A stretch of DNA of 39,862 bases from Bacteroides sp. CAG:443 (GTDB lineage Bacteria; Bacteroidota; Bacteroidia; Bacteroidales; Bacteroidaceae). A program made the translations under genes and the position numbers. The stretch's first letter is position 1; each line of letters begins with the position of its first letter. The stretch lies in the NCBI GenBank assembly GCA_000432735.1, contig FR887769.1:1-39862 (forward strand), written 5' to 3'. A model generated the notes under the pieces. It did not search any database. It worked only from the letters and a program-made list of their open reading frames with translations, and was not told the DNA's origin. Positions 8,971-17,790 of this stretch are shown here, piece after piece.

Positions 8971-9849
8971 ATGTCAAACAGAATATTTAGAGACCGATAC
9001 ATCAATCCGTATACCGATTTCGGTTTTAAGATGCTTTTCGGTACGGAGATGAACAAGGAACTTTTGATAAGTTTTATCAACAGCCTGCTGAGCGGCAAGG
9101 AAGTGATCCGCGACCTGACTTACCTGAATACGGAACATCTGGGCACTTCGGAGGCAGACCGGCGTGCCGTCTTCGATGTTTACTGTGAGAACGAACGCGG
9201 CGAGAAGATTCTGATAGAGATGCAGCGTGGCGAGCAGCAGTTCTTCAAGGACCGTAGCCTTTATTACGCCACATTTCCCATCCGCGAGCAGGGTGAGAAA
9301 GGGGAGTGGGACTATCGCTTGAAAGCGGTTTATGTAATCGGTATTCTGAATTTCAAGTTCGACTCGGAAGACGACAATTACTTCCACCATGAGGTCCAGC
9401 TGATGGATGTATGCACCAAGCAGGTGTTTTACGACAAGCTCACGTTCATCTATCTGGAAATGCCCAAGTTCAACAAGTCGGAGGACGAGCTTGTGACGAT
9501 GTTCGACAAGTGGCTTTTCGTCCTTCGAAATCTTTCCCGTCTGATGGCACGTCCTGCTGCCCTTCAGGACCGAATTTTTACCCGTCTGTTCGAGGCTGCC
9601 GAGATCGCCAAATTCACAAAGGAGCAGTATGAGGCCTACGAAGAAAGCCTCAAGGTGTATCGTGACTGGCAGAATACAATAGTGACAGCCGAACAGAAAG
9701 GTATGGCTAAAGGTATGGCGGAAGGTATAGCTAAAGGACGTATGGAACAGAATATAGCCAATGCCCGGAGCATGAAGCTGGCAGGATTGGATTATGAAAT
9801 CATTTCTCAGGTGACTGGATTGTCCAAAGATGAGATAGACAAACTTTAG
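8971..9849 (+). CDS. Rpn-type PD-(D/E)XK nuclease / transposase-like protein
   Basis: This 292-residue protein belongs to the group annotated as Rpn family recombination-promoting nuclease or PD-(D/E)XK family transposase. It opens with the hallmark YINPYTDFGFKMLFG. Candidate active-site residues are D69 (FDVYCENERGE) and E83/Q85 (LIEMQ). The C-terminus holds a short KGMA/EGIA repeat (about 244-258), encoded by near-identical 12-base units, before a helix-turn-helix-like tail (ISQVTGLSKDEIDKL). Related E. coli RpnA promotes RecA-independent recombination. Codons look richer in G and C than those of its neighbours, which fits recent acquisition. It stands alone between argS and a shared terminator. 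Confidence 0.85.
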   Translation: MSNRIFRDRYINPYTDFGFKMLFGTEMNKELLISFINSLLSGKEVIRDLTYLNTEHLGTSEADRRAVFDVYCENERGEKILIEMQRGEQQFFKDRSLYYATFPIREQGEKGEWDYRLKAVYVIGILNFKFDSEDDNYFHHEVQLMDVCTKQVFYDKLTFIYLEMPKFNKSEDELVTMFDKWLFVLRNLSRLMARPAALQDRIFTRLFEAAEIAKFTKEQYEAYEESLKVYRDWQNTIVTAEQKGMAKGMAEGIAKGRMEQNIANARSMKLAGLDYEIISQVTGLSKDEIDKL

Positions 9850-9868
9850 CCTGTGCGATAAAACAAAT

Positions 9869-9917
9869 AAAAGGAGTGTCATCATCTCCCAGGGGAAGGG
9901 AGAGCGACACTCCTTTT
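9869..9917. terminator. Bidirectional terminator between Rpn and OmpA genes
   Basis: A 12-bp stem, 9869-9880 (ending AAGGAGTGTC) against 9906-9917 (GACACTCCTT and on), encloses an inner CTCCC/GGGAG stem (9886-9890 with 9898-9902). T runs on both strands let it stop both convergent genes. Confidence 0.85.
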
Positions 9918-9946
9918 TCGTGTTATGAAGAATTAAAGGGTTCCGT

Positions 9947-11044
9947 TTATTCAGCAATACAGATACTTACACGGTTTTCTTCCATTGTACTAAATGGCTG
10001 TACCGTATCACCTTTATGATCTACAGTAATGCGTTGGCTGTCGATACCTTTTTCTTTCAGCATAGCAGCCACAGCTTCTGCACGTTCCTTAGAAAGGCGT
10101 TCGTTAATCTCTGCATTACCTGTTTGCTTATCAGCATAACCACAGATAGTAACCTTGCAGTCCGCATGGTTCTTCATGAATTCTGCCAGCTTTTCAATCT
10201 TCTGTTCTTCTGCTGTACGTATCTTAGACGAGTTGATAGCAAAGAAAACATTTTCTGTCATGCTGACCTTTTCCTGTTTTACTGGAGCAGGCTCTTGTAC
10301 CGGTTTTGGTTCTTCCTTTACAACAGGTGCCGGTTGTGGAGCCGGGTCATAGTATACAGGCTCTGTTTTGCGCGAAGTCTTTCCGAACTTGATTGTAAAT
10401 CCGGCCAGAGCGTTAAACTGCCAGTCTGCATTGCCAGCCTTCTTCGAGTTAAACTTATCCGACAGTACATTTGCATTCACCTCAATATTGAAGAAGAGAT
10501 GAGAAGTCAGTCGCAGGTTAGTACCTAATCCGAATCTACCTACCGGACTGATTTTATTATCCTTCCATAAGTAACGCAGTTCATAGCCTTTATTGGCTAA
10601 GGCAACAGCTTCATCGTTGTTGAACGCTCCATTCAGGCCAACACCTGCGAACAAGTATGCATTGAAGAAACGATCAGGATTATAGCGGCAGAACAAATTG
10701 CTCAAATCCAATGTAGCATCTACATTTCCTTGCAAGTAATTGTACTTGTAAAGCTGATTATCGGCAGCCCATCCTCCTTTAGCCTGCCAACCACTAATTC
10801 CGGCACGCAGTCCCCAAAGCGGTGTAAACTGATAACCTCCGTAGATGGCAGCTGCCGGAGAAATCAGATCTCCGAATTTAGCTTCACCACGTGTGTGTGC
10901 GGCACCGGCTTGTACTTGCATAAACCAGTGAGGAACAAACTCAGTCTTTCCTTCTTCCTTGATTTGCAAAGAGGAAGTTTGTGCGTTTCCGGCGATTACG
11001 CCCATTAGCAGTAATGCTGCCGGGAGAATTCGTTTAGTAATCAT
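9947..11044 (-). CDS. OmpA family outer membrane protein
   Basis: This is a 365-residue outer membrane protein that ties the envelope to peptidoglycan. A signal peptide (1-21, ending GNAQ) is followed by a beta-barrel-like region (about 30-225, rich in aromatic and Gly residues), a Pro-rich linker (PAPQPAPVVKEEPKPVQ, about 230-258) and a C-terminal OmpA domain (about 262-365). The peptidoglycan-binding signature GYADKQTGNAEINERLSKER is present. It lies 89 bases downstream of the collagen-repeat lipoprotein gene but behind a terminator, so it may have its own weak promoter or rely on read-through. Confidence 0.93.
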   Translation of the reverse strand: MITKRILPAALLLMGVIAGNAQTSSLQIKEEGKTEFVPHWFMQVQAGAAHTRGEAKFGDLISPAAAIYGGYQFTPLWGLRAGISGWQAKGGWAADNQLYKYNYLQGNVDATLDLSNLFCRYNPDRFFNAYLFAGVGLNGAFNNDEAVALANKGYELRYLWKDNKISPVGRFGLGTNLRLTSHLFFNIEVNANVLSDKFNSKKAGNADWQFNALAGFTIKFGKTSRKTEPVYYDPAPQPAPVVKEEPKPVQEPAPVKQEKVSMTENVFFAINSSKIRTAEEQKIEKLAEFMKNHADCKVTICGYADKQTGNAEINERLSKERAEAVAAMLKEKGIDSQRITVDHKGDTVQPFSTMEENRVSICIAE

Positions 11045-11068
11045 AGGTTAACCTTTAAATTGTTATTT

Positions 11069-11103
11069 AAAAAATGGGGATGACGACTTCCGCCACCCCC
11101 ATT
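11069..11103 (-). terminator. Terminator after the large lipoprotein gene
   Basis: On the minus strand the stem AATGGGGGTG (11103-11094) pairs with CATCCCCATT (11082-11073) with one mismatch, followed by a T run. It lies 31 bases after the lipoprotein stop codon. Confidence 0.75.
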
Positions 11104-11133
11104 CCTTCATATTAGTGTCTCTTTATAGAGAAA

Positions 11134-13803
11134 TTAGTTTTTACTATTTTCGCTACTCAAAACAGTTACTTTACCAGTTGCTTTGATGATTGCAATAGAA
11201 CCTGCTTTTACAGTAACTTCTGAAGTTGCAATCTTATTATTTTGCAGAATTGCACCTTCATTGTTCCATGTAATAATTCCATCGTTTGCAACTGTCAAAC
11301 GCTTTCCAAATGATTCCCAAGAATCTGTAGTAGAACCGCTCAAGCCGTATACCATAGTGAAGTAGTTTGCATTAGTAATAGCATATGCTTTAGCATTGTC
11401 TGCTTTAAGCGCACCCTTTTCGTAAATTACTTCATTTGCTACACCCTTAATTACTATTGCTTTAGCCAAGTCAGCAGTTGTTGGGCTAGCTAATGTCTTC
11501 AGTTCAACTTCATTTATTGAAACTTCAAACGGAGTAGTGAAGCGAACTTTGTATTCCATAGTCTGTTGTTCACCGTTTGCAAGTACAATATGGAAGTATA
11601 CTACATAGTCACGGTATTCAGTTGTTAACGGTTGAGTTAACTGGATGTCTTGATCGTAAGCATCTTGATCACCTACGATTTCGGCACCTGCTTGTGCTAC
11701 TCCATTTATCAATGGTAACTCTGTATACATCTTAGTATGGTTAGTTGCCAATTGGTAATTTGCTAAATAGTCTGTGAAGTGTTCCTTAATACCAGAAATC
11801 ATCTTCCATTCTTTATTACCGTTTACTGTTTCAACTCTACCTTTGACTTCTACCATATTGTCTTCACCTGCAACCAGATAGTCTTTGTTCAGTGTTGGGA
11901 ATGTGATATCATCAGCAATTGTATAAGTAAATTTAACAACTACATTTGGATATACTTTCTTATTCTTAGAAGTAAATGTGATAGTGGCTTCACGTTCTTT
12001 ACCAAGTAAGTCAACAACTTTTACTGTAGCAGAATCAATATCAATTGTAGCAGCGTCTGAAGATGTTGCAGTTCCGTCGGTCCACCACTTGTTAGTTAAT
12101 ACAACACCTGTTTCAGTCTTAATATCACTTGCTGTTGGTTCATTATAATTGTCATGGAATGTTTCTGCTGTTAATCCGTATTTACTATAGAACTGGTTAA
12201 CTACCTGCCATGCAAGAGCATTTACTTTTGTATTTGCTGAGATAGCATCCAGTTTCTGGTAATTGATAGTACCACAAGCAACAGTCAATACTTCATCTTC
12301 TTTATCTGCAGCAGGTGCAGGTGCACTTTCTACAATGTCAAGTTTGATGTAACCAGTAGCAACTACTGTACCATTTACTAATGCCTTAGCTAAGAAAATA
12401 GGAGTACGACCGATGGCTGCAGTTGCATTGTTTTTAACAGTAACGATACTTCCTGATAATTCTACGAAATCTTGCTGGTTAGTTACTCCGTCACTACCTA
12501 AATATTCTTCAGGTTTTGAGAATTCATAAGTTAAGCCATCGATATCAAGATCTTCAAGCATTACACCGTGGAATGAATCGATATCTTTTGCCCATGTCCA
12601 TGCCAAAGTATTTAAATCAATACTTCCTGTATAAACAAGTTCAGCATCATTTCTATCGGTGAGGACGTTAGGCTTTGTTGTCGGGTATACATATTTTGTT
12701 ACGAATTCACGAGGCATACTCTCGTTGACAATAGCAAAGTCTGTCAAGTCTTCGCTAGTAACCTTTGCGTAATCAGAAGCAATGTTGTTTCCATTTGCTG
12801 TGTTAGTTCCGTTTAATGCGAAGATTGCAATTTCGTCTTCATTCAAATCAGAAATAGACTTCTTTGATTTCAAAGAAACGATCATCTCGCCATCAGCGCG
12901 AGTAATATCGCTGATATTCAACAAATCGTTGACATTATCACCTTCTGCACGAGTAACTGCTTTACGGTCGATGATACTCCATTCCCAATCTTTAATATTA
13001 GCATTGTTCGGGTTCAAACGGAAGTGAGCTGTAGCATCTGTGCTTTCCAATACAGTACCATCTTTCATGATGTTGTAGAAACTTACTACAGGCATGCTGG
13101 TCTCTTTATCGATAACGTAAGGAATTACAGCCAAAGACTTCAATTCACCCCATGTCTCAATAAGGACAACTTCGCCTTCTTGCATTCCAGCTGCGTTTGA
13201 AATCAACAGACGACCATTTTCAGAATCATATACTACACATACAACATCTTTCTTAATTGTATCTGTCCATTTGTTCTCTGTTGCTTCGTCTACAACTGTA
13301 CCATCTTCACCATAGTACTGTTTGTGCCAGTAGCCATCTTCATTTGGCATATACCAACAACCGTCTTTGCCATCTTGTCCGTCCTGACCATCTTGTCCGT
13401 CCTGACCGTCCTGACCTTTTTCACTTTGAGCTTTGTACGCGTTGCCGTTTTTATCAGTTTGTCTTACACCATCGATGCACCAATAACCTTCTTCATCAAT
13501 AGTTACAACTGATCCTGGAGCACCATCTGCTCCATCTGCTCCATTTGTTCCATTCGTTCCGTTCTTCAACTCGAATGTTTTACCATCACTTAAAGTAACA
13601 GTAACACCATTTTCTGTGCTCTGAACGTTTGTGATTACAGAACCACTTTCAATGGCTGTTTTCAGATCTGCTACTGTTTTTTCGAGAGCATCAACTCTTC
13701 CAGTCAAAGAGTTAATATCATCATCGTAATCAGAGCAAGATACCATTCCCCCTGCAAGAAGCAAACTTCCTACTAAAAGGGCTCCATAGAATTTTTTCTT
13801 CAT
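11134..13803 (-). CDS. Collagen-repeat surface lipoprotein with PL29 N-terminal-like domain
   Basis: This 889-residue protein has a lipoprotein signal peptide with Cys23 (GGMVSC). The acidic SDYDDD directly after it matches the Bacteroidetes surface lipoprotein export signal. A coiled coil follows (about 30-54, LTGRVDALEKTVADLK), then a region like the DUF4988/PL29 N-terminal domain, with collagen-like Gly-X-Y tracts at 82-97 (GTNGTNGADGADGAPG) and 130-148 (GQD units ending GKDG). The rest is long, Thr/Asn-rich and beta-rich, with no catalytic motif I recognise, so lyase activity is not claimed. It is likely a cell-surface adhesin or stalk-like protein. A membrane AraC regulator lies immediately upstream. 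Confidence 0.85.
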   Translation of the reverse strand: MKKKFYGALLVGSLLLAGGMVSCSDYDDDINSLTGRVDALEKTVADLKTAIESGSVITNVQSTENGVTVTLSDGKTFELKNGTNGTNGADGADGAPGSVVTIDEEGYWCIDGVRQTDKNGNAYKAQSEKGQDGQDGQDGQDGQDGKDGCWYMPNEDGYWHKQYYGEDGTVVDEATENKWTDTIKKDVVCVVYDSENGRLLISNAAGMQEGEVVLIETWGELKSLAVIPYVIDKETSMPVVSFYNIMKDGTVLESTDATAHFRLNPNNANIKDWEWSIIDRKAVTRAEGDNVNDLLNISDITRADGEMIVSLKSKKSISDLNEDEIAIFALNGTNTANGNNIASDYAKVTSEDLTDFAIVNESMPREFVTKYVYPTTKPNVLTDRNDAELVYTGSIDLNTLAWTWAKDIDSFHGVMLEDLDIDGLTYEFSKPEEYLGSDGVTNQQDFVELSGSIVTVKNNATAAIGRTPIFLAKALVNGTVVATGYIKLDIVESAPAPAADKEDEVLTVACGTINYQKLDAISANTKVNALAWQVVNQFYSKYGLTAETFHDNYNEPTASDIKTETGVVLTNKWWTDGTATSSDAATIDIDSATVKVVDLLGKEREATITFTSKNKKVYPNVVVKFTYTIADDITFPTLNKDYLVAGEDNMVEVKGRVETVNGNKEWKMISGIKEHFTDYLANYQLATNHTKMYTELPLINGVAQAGAEIVGDQDAYDQDIQLTQPLTTEYRDYVVYFHIVLANGEQQTMEYKVRFTTPFEVSINEVELKTLASPTTADLAKAIVIKGVANEVIYEKGALKADNAKAYAITNANYFTMVYGLSGSTTDSWESFGKRLTVANDGIITWNNEGAILQNNKIATSEVTVKAGSIAIIKATGKVTVLSSENSKN
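13360..13416 (-). repeat. 9-base tandem repeats encoding GQD
   Basis: Near-identical 9-base units encode Gly-Gln-Asp in tandem inside the lipoprotein gene, with the last unit changed to GKDG. Such units can gain or lose copies by slippage without breaking the frame, so strain length variation is expected here. Confidence 0.75.
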
Positions 13804-13873
13804 ACTTTTAAAAATTAATGAATGATAATTGATAATGTTCTTTATTATTCTTTTCGCTTTTTTATTTGTTTTG

Positions 13874-13881
13874 CAAAGCTA
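13874..13881 (-). promoter_or_regulatory. -7 box of the lipoprotein gene
   Basis: TAGCTTTG on the minus strand matches TAnnTTTG and would give a leader of about 65 bases. There is no clear -33 TTTG at 19-21 bases, so the promoter may need an activator. The upstream 13900-13941 region holds TTGTC and GACAAA words like those near the AraC promoter. Confidence 0.45.
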
Positions 13882-13950
13882 ACCCTAAAAACAGCGCTAC
13901 TGCTTGTCTATTTGTATATAATTGTGTATTTTTTGACAAAAGTGTGAAAT

Positions 13951-15060
13951 TTATATCTTTTCCTTTGGAGGGCGATGCTCTTTCTTCCAGATAGAAGGGG
14001 GGATACCTTCTTTTTGTTTAAATTGCTTACTGAAGTGTGCCTGATCGGCAAATCCTACAGCTTCTGCCAGGTCACTTAGGTTAATTTCGGGGGATTGCAT
14101 GATTTTCTGTTTCGCCTCTTCTATGCGTAAGTCGTTTATCCATCCGTTAAAGTTGGTCTGATAGGTCTCGTTTATGTAATTTGACAAATATGTACGGTTT
14201 ATACCTATTTCACGACTCAGGTCTTGAATGGTAATTCCCAATTTCATATATCCTTTGTTTTGTTCCCATGCCCTGAGTTTTTCCCTGATGATATCGTTGT
14301 TCTGTCCATGTCGTTTTTCTTCAGGATGAGGCTGTTCTACCTTGTTTGCAGGGGATATCCCGGATTCTTTGGTAACTTGCTCATTTAGAGATATTATGCT
14401 ATAATTATGATACTGTATGCCTAATGAAATAAAGAATATGGTGTAGCATAAGGTGAATATCTGTAGGTAAATAGGGTTTGGAAAAATTTCTGCTATGATT
14501 CCCATTATACATATTATGAAACCCGACGCCCATGTACGGAGAGGATATTTCTTTAAGTTGCCTGTTTCCCAGATTTTCCCTCTTAGCCAAATTTTGGTGA
14601 TGTGTATATAAATAATTGTATAAAAGACAAATTGTATTACGTAACAAGATACTAATATATAGTAAAACCACTCGCCGGGCCCTCCATGGGCTACAAATAT
14701 GTAGATAGCATTGGCTGAAAAGAGTAATGATGTGTAAAAGACTTGATGCTTGAGGAAGTTTTTTAGTTTTTCTTTTTCGTAAATTGGATATATAAATACC
14801 CAAAATATTAGCAATGTTTCTACTGGCAGAATTAGGTGAATGAAATTACTTTTGCCATATATCTGCGTTGGACCTCCTGTTATTGCAAATGTTAAAGCAG
14901 CTATTCCTAATATAAGAGAGGCTAATTTTACTAAATTATATCCTTTTTGATAGTTTTTCTTATTGCTACCCTTGGGGATAGCAGAGTAATGTAGGAATAT
15001 TGCCGTCAATATGCAGCATATCCCCGAAGTAATCTCTAATATAAATACGTTGTCCTCCAT
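13951..15060 (-). CDS. Membrane-anchored AraC family regulator
   Basis: This protein has 369 residues from the ATG at 15060 (MEDNVFILEITSG); an alternative ATG at 15078 adds six. The N-terminal half (about 1-215) is strongly hydrophobic with roughly six or seven membrane segments. The C-terminal 100 residues are an AraC double helix-turn-helix (ISREIGINRTYLSNYI, then LSDLAEAVGFADQAHFSKQF). It would sense an envelope or extracellular signal and bind DNA from the membrane. By position the likely targets are its own gene and the large lipoprotein gene 147 bases downstream on the same strand. The signal is unknown. Confidence 0.9.
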   Translation of the reverse strand: MEDNVFILEITSGICCILTAIFLHYSAIPKGSNKKNYQKGYNLVKLASLILGIAALTFAITGGPTQIYGKSNFIHLILPVETLLIFWVFIYPIYEKEKLKNFLKHQVFYTSLLFSANAIYIFVAHGGPGEWFYYILVSCYVIQFVFYTIIYIHITKIWLRGKIWETGNLKKYPLRTWASGFIICIMGIIAEIFPNPIYLQIFTLCYTIFFISLGIQYHNYSIISLNEQVTKESGISPANKVEQPHPEEKRHGQNNDIIREKLRAWEQNKGYMKLGITIQDLSREIGINRTYLSNYINETYQTNFNGWINDLRIEEAKQKIMQSPEINLSDLAEAVGFADQAHFSKQFKQKEGIPPSIWKKEHRPPKEKI

Positions 15061-15143
15061 AATATACTTTACAGACAAATAAAGTCTGTTAACATTAATT
15101 ATGGGGTAAATTTAAGAAATATGTATGAATGACAAAAATTTTT

Positions 15144-15171
15144 ATTTGTCAAATATGTTTGATTTGTCAAA
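15144..15171. repeat. TTTGTCAAA direct repeats at the AraC promoter
   Basis: ATTTGTCAAA occurs at 15144-15153 and 15162-15171, an 18-base period, with inverted GACAAA words nearby at 15131 and 15195. One copy overlaps the -7 box, which fits autorepression. Confidence 0.5.
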
Positions 15172-15200
15172 AATATAAGTTAAATTGATAAATAGACAAA
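15168..15200 (-). promoter_or_regulatory. Promoter of the membrane AraC gene
   Basis: On the minus strand TTTG (15200-15197) and TATTTTTG (15175-15168) are separated by 21 bases. The leader is about 100 bases long and contains the second TTTGTCAAA repeat. Confidence 0.55.
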
Positions 15201-15216
15201 TTTTTACATGTTTGTT

Positions 15217-16440
15217 TTATTTGTATATTAGTGTAGACAGGTAATTTTCGGAAAACATTTCGTTTGCTATTCCCAAAAGTTCCGTAGCTGTCAGTGATTC
15301 GATGCGCTGAAACACTTCTTCTTTTTCTTCGTAACGTTTGTAGTGGAGAAAGCATTTGGCCATGTCGAGCGCATTGTTCTCGAAGTTGTCGCTTGCTACA
15401 CCGATTTGTCCGATGATTTGTTTTTTTGCAGCATGAAGCTGTGAAGAAGTCAGGGCATGGTCGCGTAGCTTTCTCAGCTCTTTATGTACCAGCTCGGCGC
15501 AGTAGTCGGCATCTTCCTGATCGCAGCCGAAATAGATGCAGAATGTCCCGGTGTCGGTATAGGCAGTCAGGTTCGATTCTACGGTATATACCAGTCCGCG
15601 CTTTTCGCGCAGCGATACGTTCAGCCGGCTGTTCATGCCGGGGCCTCCCAGTATATTATTAAGAAGGTAGAGACCTGTTCGGCGTTCATCGTATGCATTG
15701 TATCCGCGTCCGCCGATCATGACGTGGGCCTGATGGGTATCTTTGTGCAGTGTAAGCTGTTGGGGCTGATAGGGCAGAGGGGCTTGCCGTTGGTAACCTT
15801 CTACTGCAGAAAACGGAATTTCTGCCATGGCTTTTTCTACTGTGCGGACAATACGTTTGAAATCGATGTCGCTTTGTACGAAGAAAACCATGTTGGCAGG
15901 TCGGTAGTATCTGCCAGTAAAGCGGAGGGCATCCTGACTTCCGAAACGGCGAAGCTGTTCCGGTTTCCCTAAAATGTTGCGGCCTAATGGATGTTCGGGG
16001 AAGATAAGTTCCTCAAAATCGTCGAATATCAGTTCTGCCGGACTGTCTTCGTAACTTTGTATCTCGTCGATGATGACTTCTACTTCCTTGGCTATTTCGT
16101 GCTCGGGGAAAGTGCTGTGGAAAACAATGTCGGTCAATAGCTCTACGGCGCGGGCAAAATGCTCTTTCAGAAAAGCGCTGTATATCACGGTTTCCTCCTT
16201 ATTAGTATAGGCATTCAGGTCGCCACCCACATTTTCCATGCGGTTCAAGATGTGCCATGCCCGTCGCTTGCGGGTACCTTTAAATATAAGGTGTTCTACA
16301 AAATGTGCCATACCCTGCTCATCGGGGAGTTCGTCGCGCGTACCGGCATCGACGGCAAAACCACAATAAGTCACGTTGGTCATGCTTGGGGTATGAATGA
16401 TACGCAGCCCGTTGGGCAGGATAAAAGTATTGTATGGCAT
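15217..16440 (-). CDS. M16 family zinc metallopeptidase
   Basis: This 407-residue pitrilysin-type peptidase resembles processing-peptidase beta. The inverted zinc motif HFVEH is at residues 46-50, and the third zinc ligand is probably E126 (EVIIDEIQ), giving the expected spacing of about 76. The C-terminal inactive-fold half is present (LREKRGLVYTVESNL). The ATG at 16440 (MPYNTFILPNGL) is chosen because family members begin just before the LPNGLR strand; the longer reading frame upstream has no matching sequence. No signal peptide is seen with this start, so a cytoplasmic role is likely. Confidence 0.93.
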   Translation of the reverse strand: MPYNTFILPNGLRIIHTPSMTNVTYCGFAVDAGTRDELPDEQGMAHFVEHLIFKGTRKRRAWHILNRMENVGGDLNAYTNKEETVIYSAFLKEHFARAVELLTDIVFHSTFPEHEIAKEVEVIIDEIQSYEDSPAELIFDDFEELIFPEHPLGRNILGKPEQLRRFGSQDALRFTGRYYRPANMVFFVQSDIDFKRIVRTVEKAMAEIPFSAVEGYQRQAPLPYQPQQLTLHKDTHQAHVMIGGRGYNAYDERRTGLYLLNNILGGPGMNSRLNVSLREKRGLVYTVESNLTAYTDTGTFCIYFGCDQEDADYCAELVHKELRKLRDHALTSSQLHAAKKQIIGQIGVASDNFENNALDMAKCFLHYKRYEEKEEVFQRIESLTATELLGIANEMFSENYLSTLIYK

Positions 16441-16470
16441 AAGTTTTCTTCTTTGAATTGATTTTGGGTG

Positions 16471-16478
16471 CAAAAATA
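16471..16478 (-). promoter_or_regulatory. -7 box of the M16 peptidase gene
   Basis: TATTTTTG on the minus strand matches the -7 consensus, 30 bases upstream of the ATG at 16440. This also supports that start. No clear -33 box is visible. Confidence 0.45.
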
Positions 16479-16607
16479 CAATAATACTTATTGTAGTAAC
16501 TGAAAAAAATACGGATATTTGCAAGAATATTGATTCTCCCACTGCCGGTTGCACAGTCATCGAGTAAGATTGTGCCAATCTGGCTGTGTGGCTTAAAGTA
16601 ATACATT

Positions 16608-17144
16608 ATGAATAAAATTGCGATATTCTGTTCTGCGTCCGATCACATTGATGCGGTTTACGCTGAAAAGGCTGCCGAACTGGGTACCTGGCTGGGACAG
16701 ACAGGCAAATGGCTGATATACGGAGGTTCGAATACCGGACTGATGGAAGCTGTTGCCCGTGCGGCTAAGGAGAATGGTGCCATGATTATGGGAGTAGTTC
16801 CTACCAAGCTGGAAGAGAGAGGTGCGGTAAGCGATTTGCTTGATGTAACGTTCCGGGCAGTCAACTTGAGCGACCGGAAAGATATTATGTTGCAGGAGGC
16901 AGATGTGGCGGTAGCCTTGCCTGGAGGGGTAGGTACACTGGATGAAATTTTTCACGTCATGGCTTCTGCCACGATAGGCTATCACGAGAAGAAAGTGATT
17001 TTCTATAATGTGAATGGGTTCTGGAACGGAATTCTCGATTTCCTTTCAGGGCTGGAGACACAGCATTTCGCGCATCGTCCGTTGAAGAACTATTTTGCCG
17101 TGGCAAATACATTCGACGAGCTGACACAATTACTGAATTCTTAA
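16608..17144 (+). CDS. LOG family protein (nucleotide 5'-monophosphate phosphoribohydrolase-like)
   Basis: This 178-residue Rossmann-fold protein belongs to the TIGR00730/LOG group. The signature PGGVGTLDE is at 105-113, with the supporting SDRKDIML segment at 88-95 and GGSNTGLM at about 40-47. Characterised relatives cleave AMP or cytokinin riboside monophosphates to base and ribose 5-phosphate; older annotation as lysine decarboxylase is wrong. It is the first gene of a plus-strand run with the SIS isomerase 26 bases downstream. Confidence 0.9.
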   Translation: MNKIAIFCSASDHIDAVYAEKAAELGTWLGQTGKWLIYGGSNTGLMEAVARAAKENGAMIMGVVPTKLEERGAVSDLLDVTFRAVNLSDRKDIMLQEADVAVALPGGVGTLDEIFHVMASATIGYHEKKVIFYNVNGFWNGILDFLSGLETQHFAHRPLKNYFAVANTFDELTQLLNS

Positions 17145-17170
17145 TTATTAAAACATTAAATATCTTACAT

Positions 17171-17773
17171 ATGATTTCATCTATTCACGAACTGTTACAG
17201 CGCGAGGCGCAGGCTGTATTGAACATTCCTGTAACGGATGCTTACGAAAAGGCGGTGGCACTGATTGTAGAACAAGTGCATTGCAAGAAAGGTAAGCTCG
17301 TAACCAGCGGGATGGGAAAAGCAGGACAGATTGCTATGAATATTGCTACTACTTTCTGCTCTACGGGTATTCCTTCCGTATTTCTTCATCCGAGTGAAGC
17401 ACAACACGGCGACTTAGGTATTTTGCAGGAGAATGATCTGCTGCTTCTGATTTCCAACTCTGGAAAGACGCGTGAGATTGTAGAGCTGACTGAACTGGCG
17501 CGCCGTCTGAATCCGTCGTTGAAAAAGATTGTCATCACCGGGAATCCGGACAGCCCGCTTGCCAAGGCGGCGGATATCTGTCTGCCTACCGGACATCCGG
17601 ACGAGGTTTGTCCGCTGGGTATGACTCCTACGACTTCTACTACCGTAATGACCGTTATCGGCGATATTCTGGTAGTAGAAACCATGAAGCAGACCGGATT
17701 TACCATCGAAGAATATAGTAAACGCCATCATGGGGGCTATCTGGGTGAGCGCTCCCGGGCTTTGAGCAAATAA
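17171..17773 (+). CDS. Single-domain arabinose-5-phosphate isomerase (SIS domain)
   Basis: This 200-residue SIS-domain isomerase probably converts ribulose 5-phosphate to arabinose 5-phosphate, the first step to KDO for lipopolysaccharide. The KdsD/KpsF hallmarks are SGMGKAGQIA (46-55), HPSEAQHGDLG (73-83), SNSGKTREI (95-103), PTTSTT and RHHGGYLGER near the end. It lacks the two CBS domains of E. coli KdsD, as do known Bacteroides versions. It sits between the LOG gene and a PfkB kinase, 17 bases before the latter, suggesting one operon for sugar phosphate metabolism. Confidence 0.9.
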   Translation: MISSIHELLQREAQAVLNIPVTDAYEKAVALIVEQVHCKKGKLVTSGMGKAGQIAMNIATTFCSTGIPSVFLHPSEAQHGDLGILQENDLLLLISNSGKTREIVELTELARRLNPSLKKIVITGNPDSPLAKAADICLPTGHPDEVCPLGMTPTTSTTVMTVIGDILVVETMKQTGFTIEEYSKRHHGGYLGERSRALSK

Positions 17774-17790
17774 TATATAAGGAGTAATTT

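Noticed and set aside
8974..9957. A 327-codon minus-strand frame opposite the Rpn-type gene
   Set aside because: It passes through the terminator hairpin and lacks family-like sequence, whereas the plus-strand frame has the clear nuclease signature.
13257..13512. Plus-strand open frames opposite the collagen-like region
   Set aside because: They are shadows of the 9-base repeats of the lipoprotein gene and have no promoter or family-like sequence.
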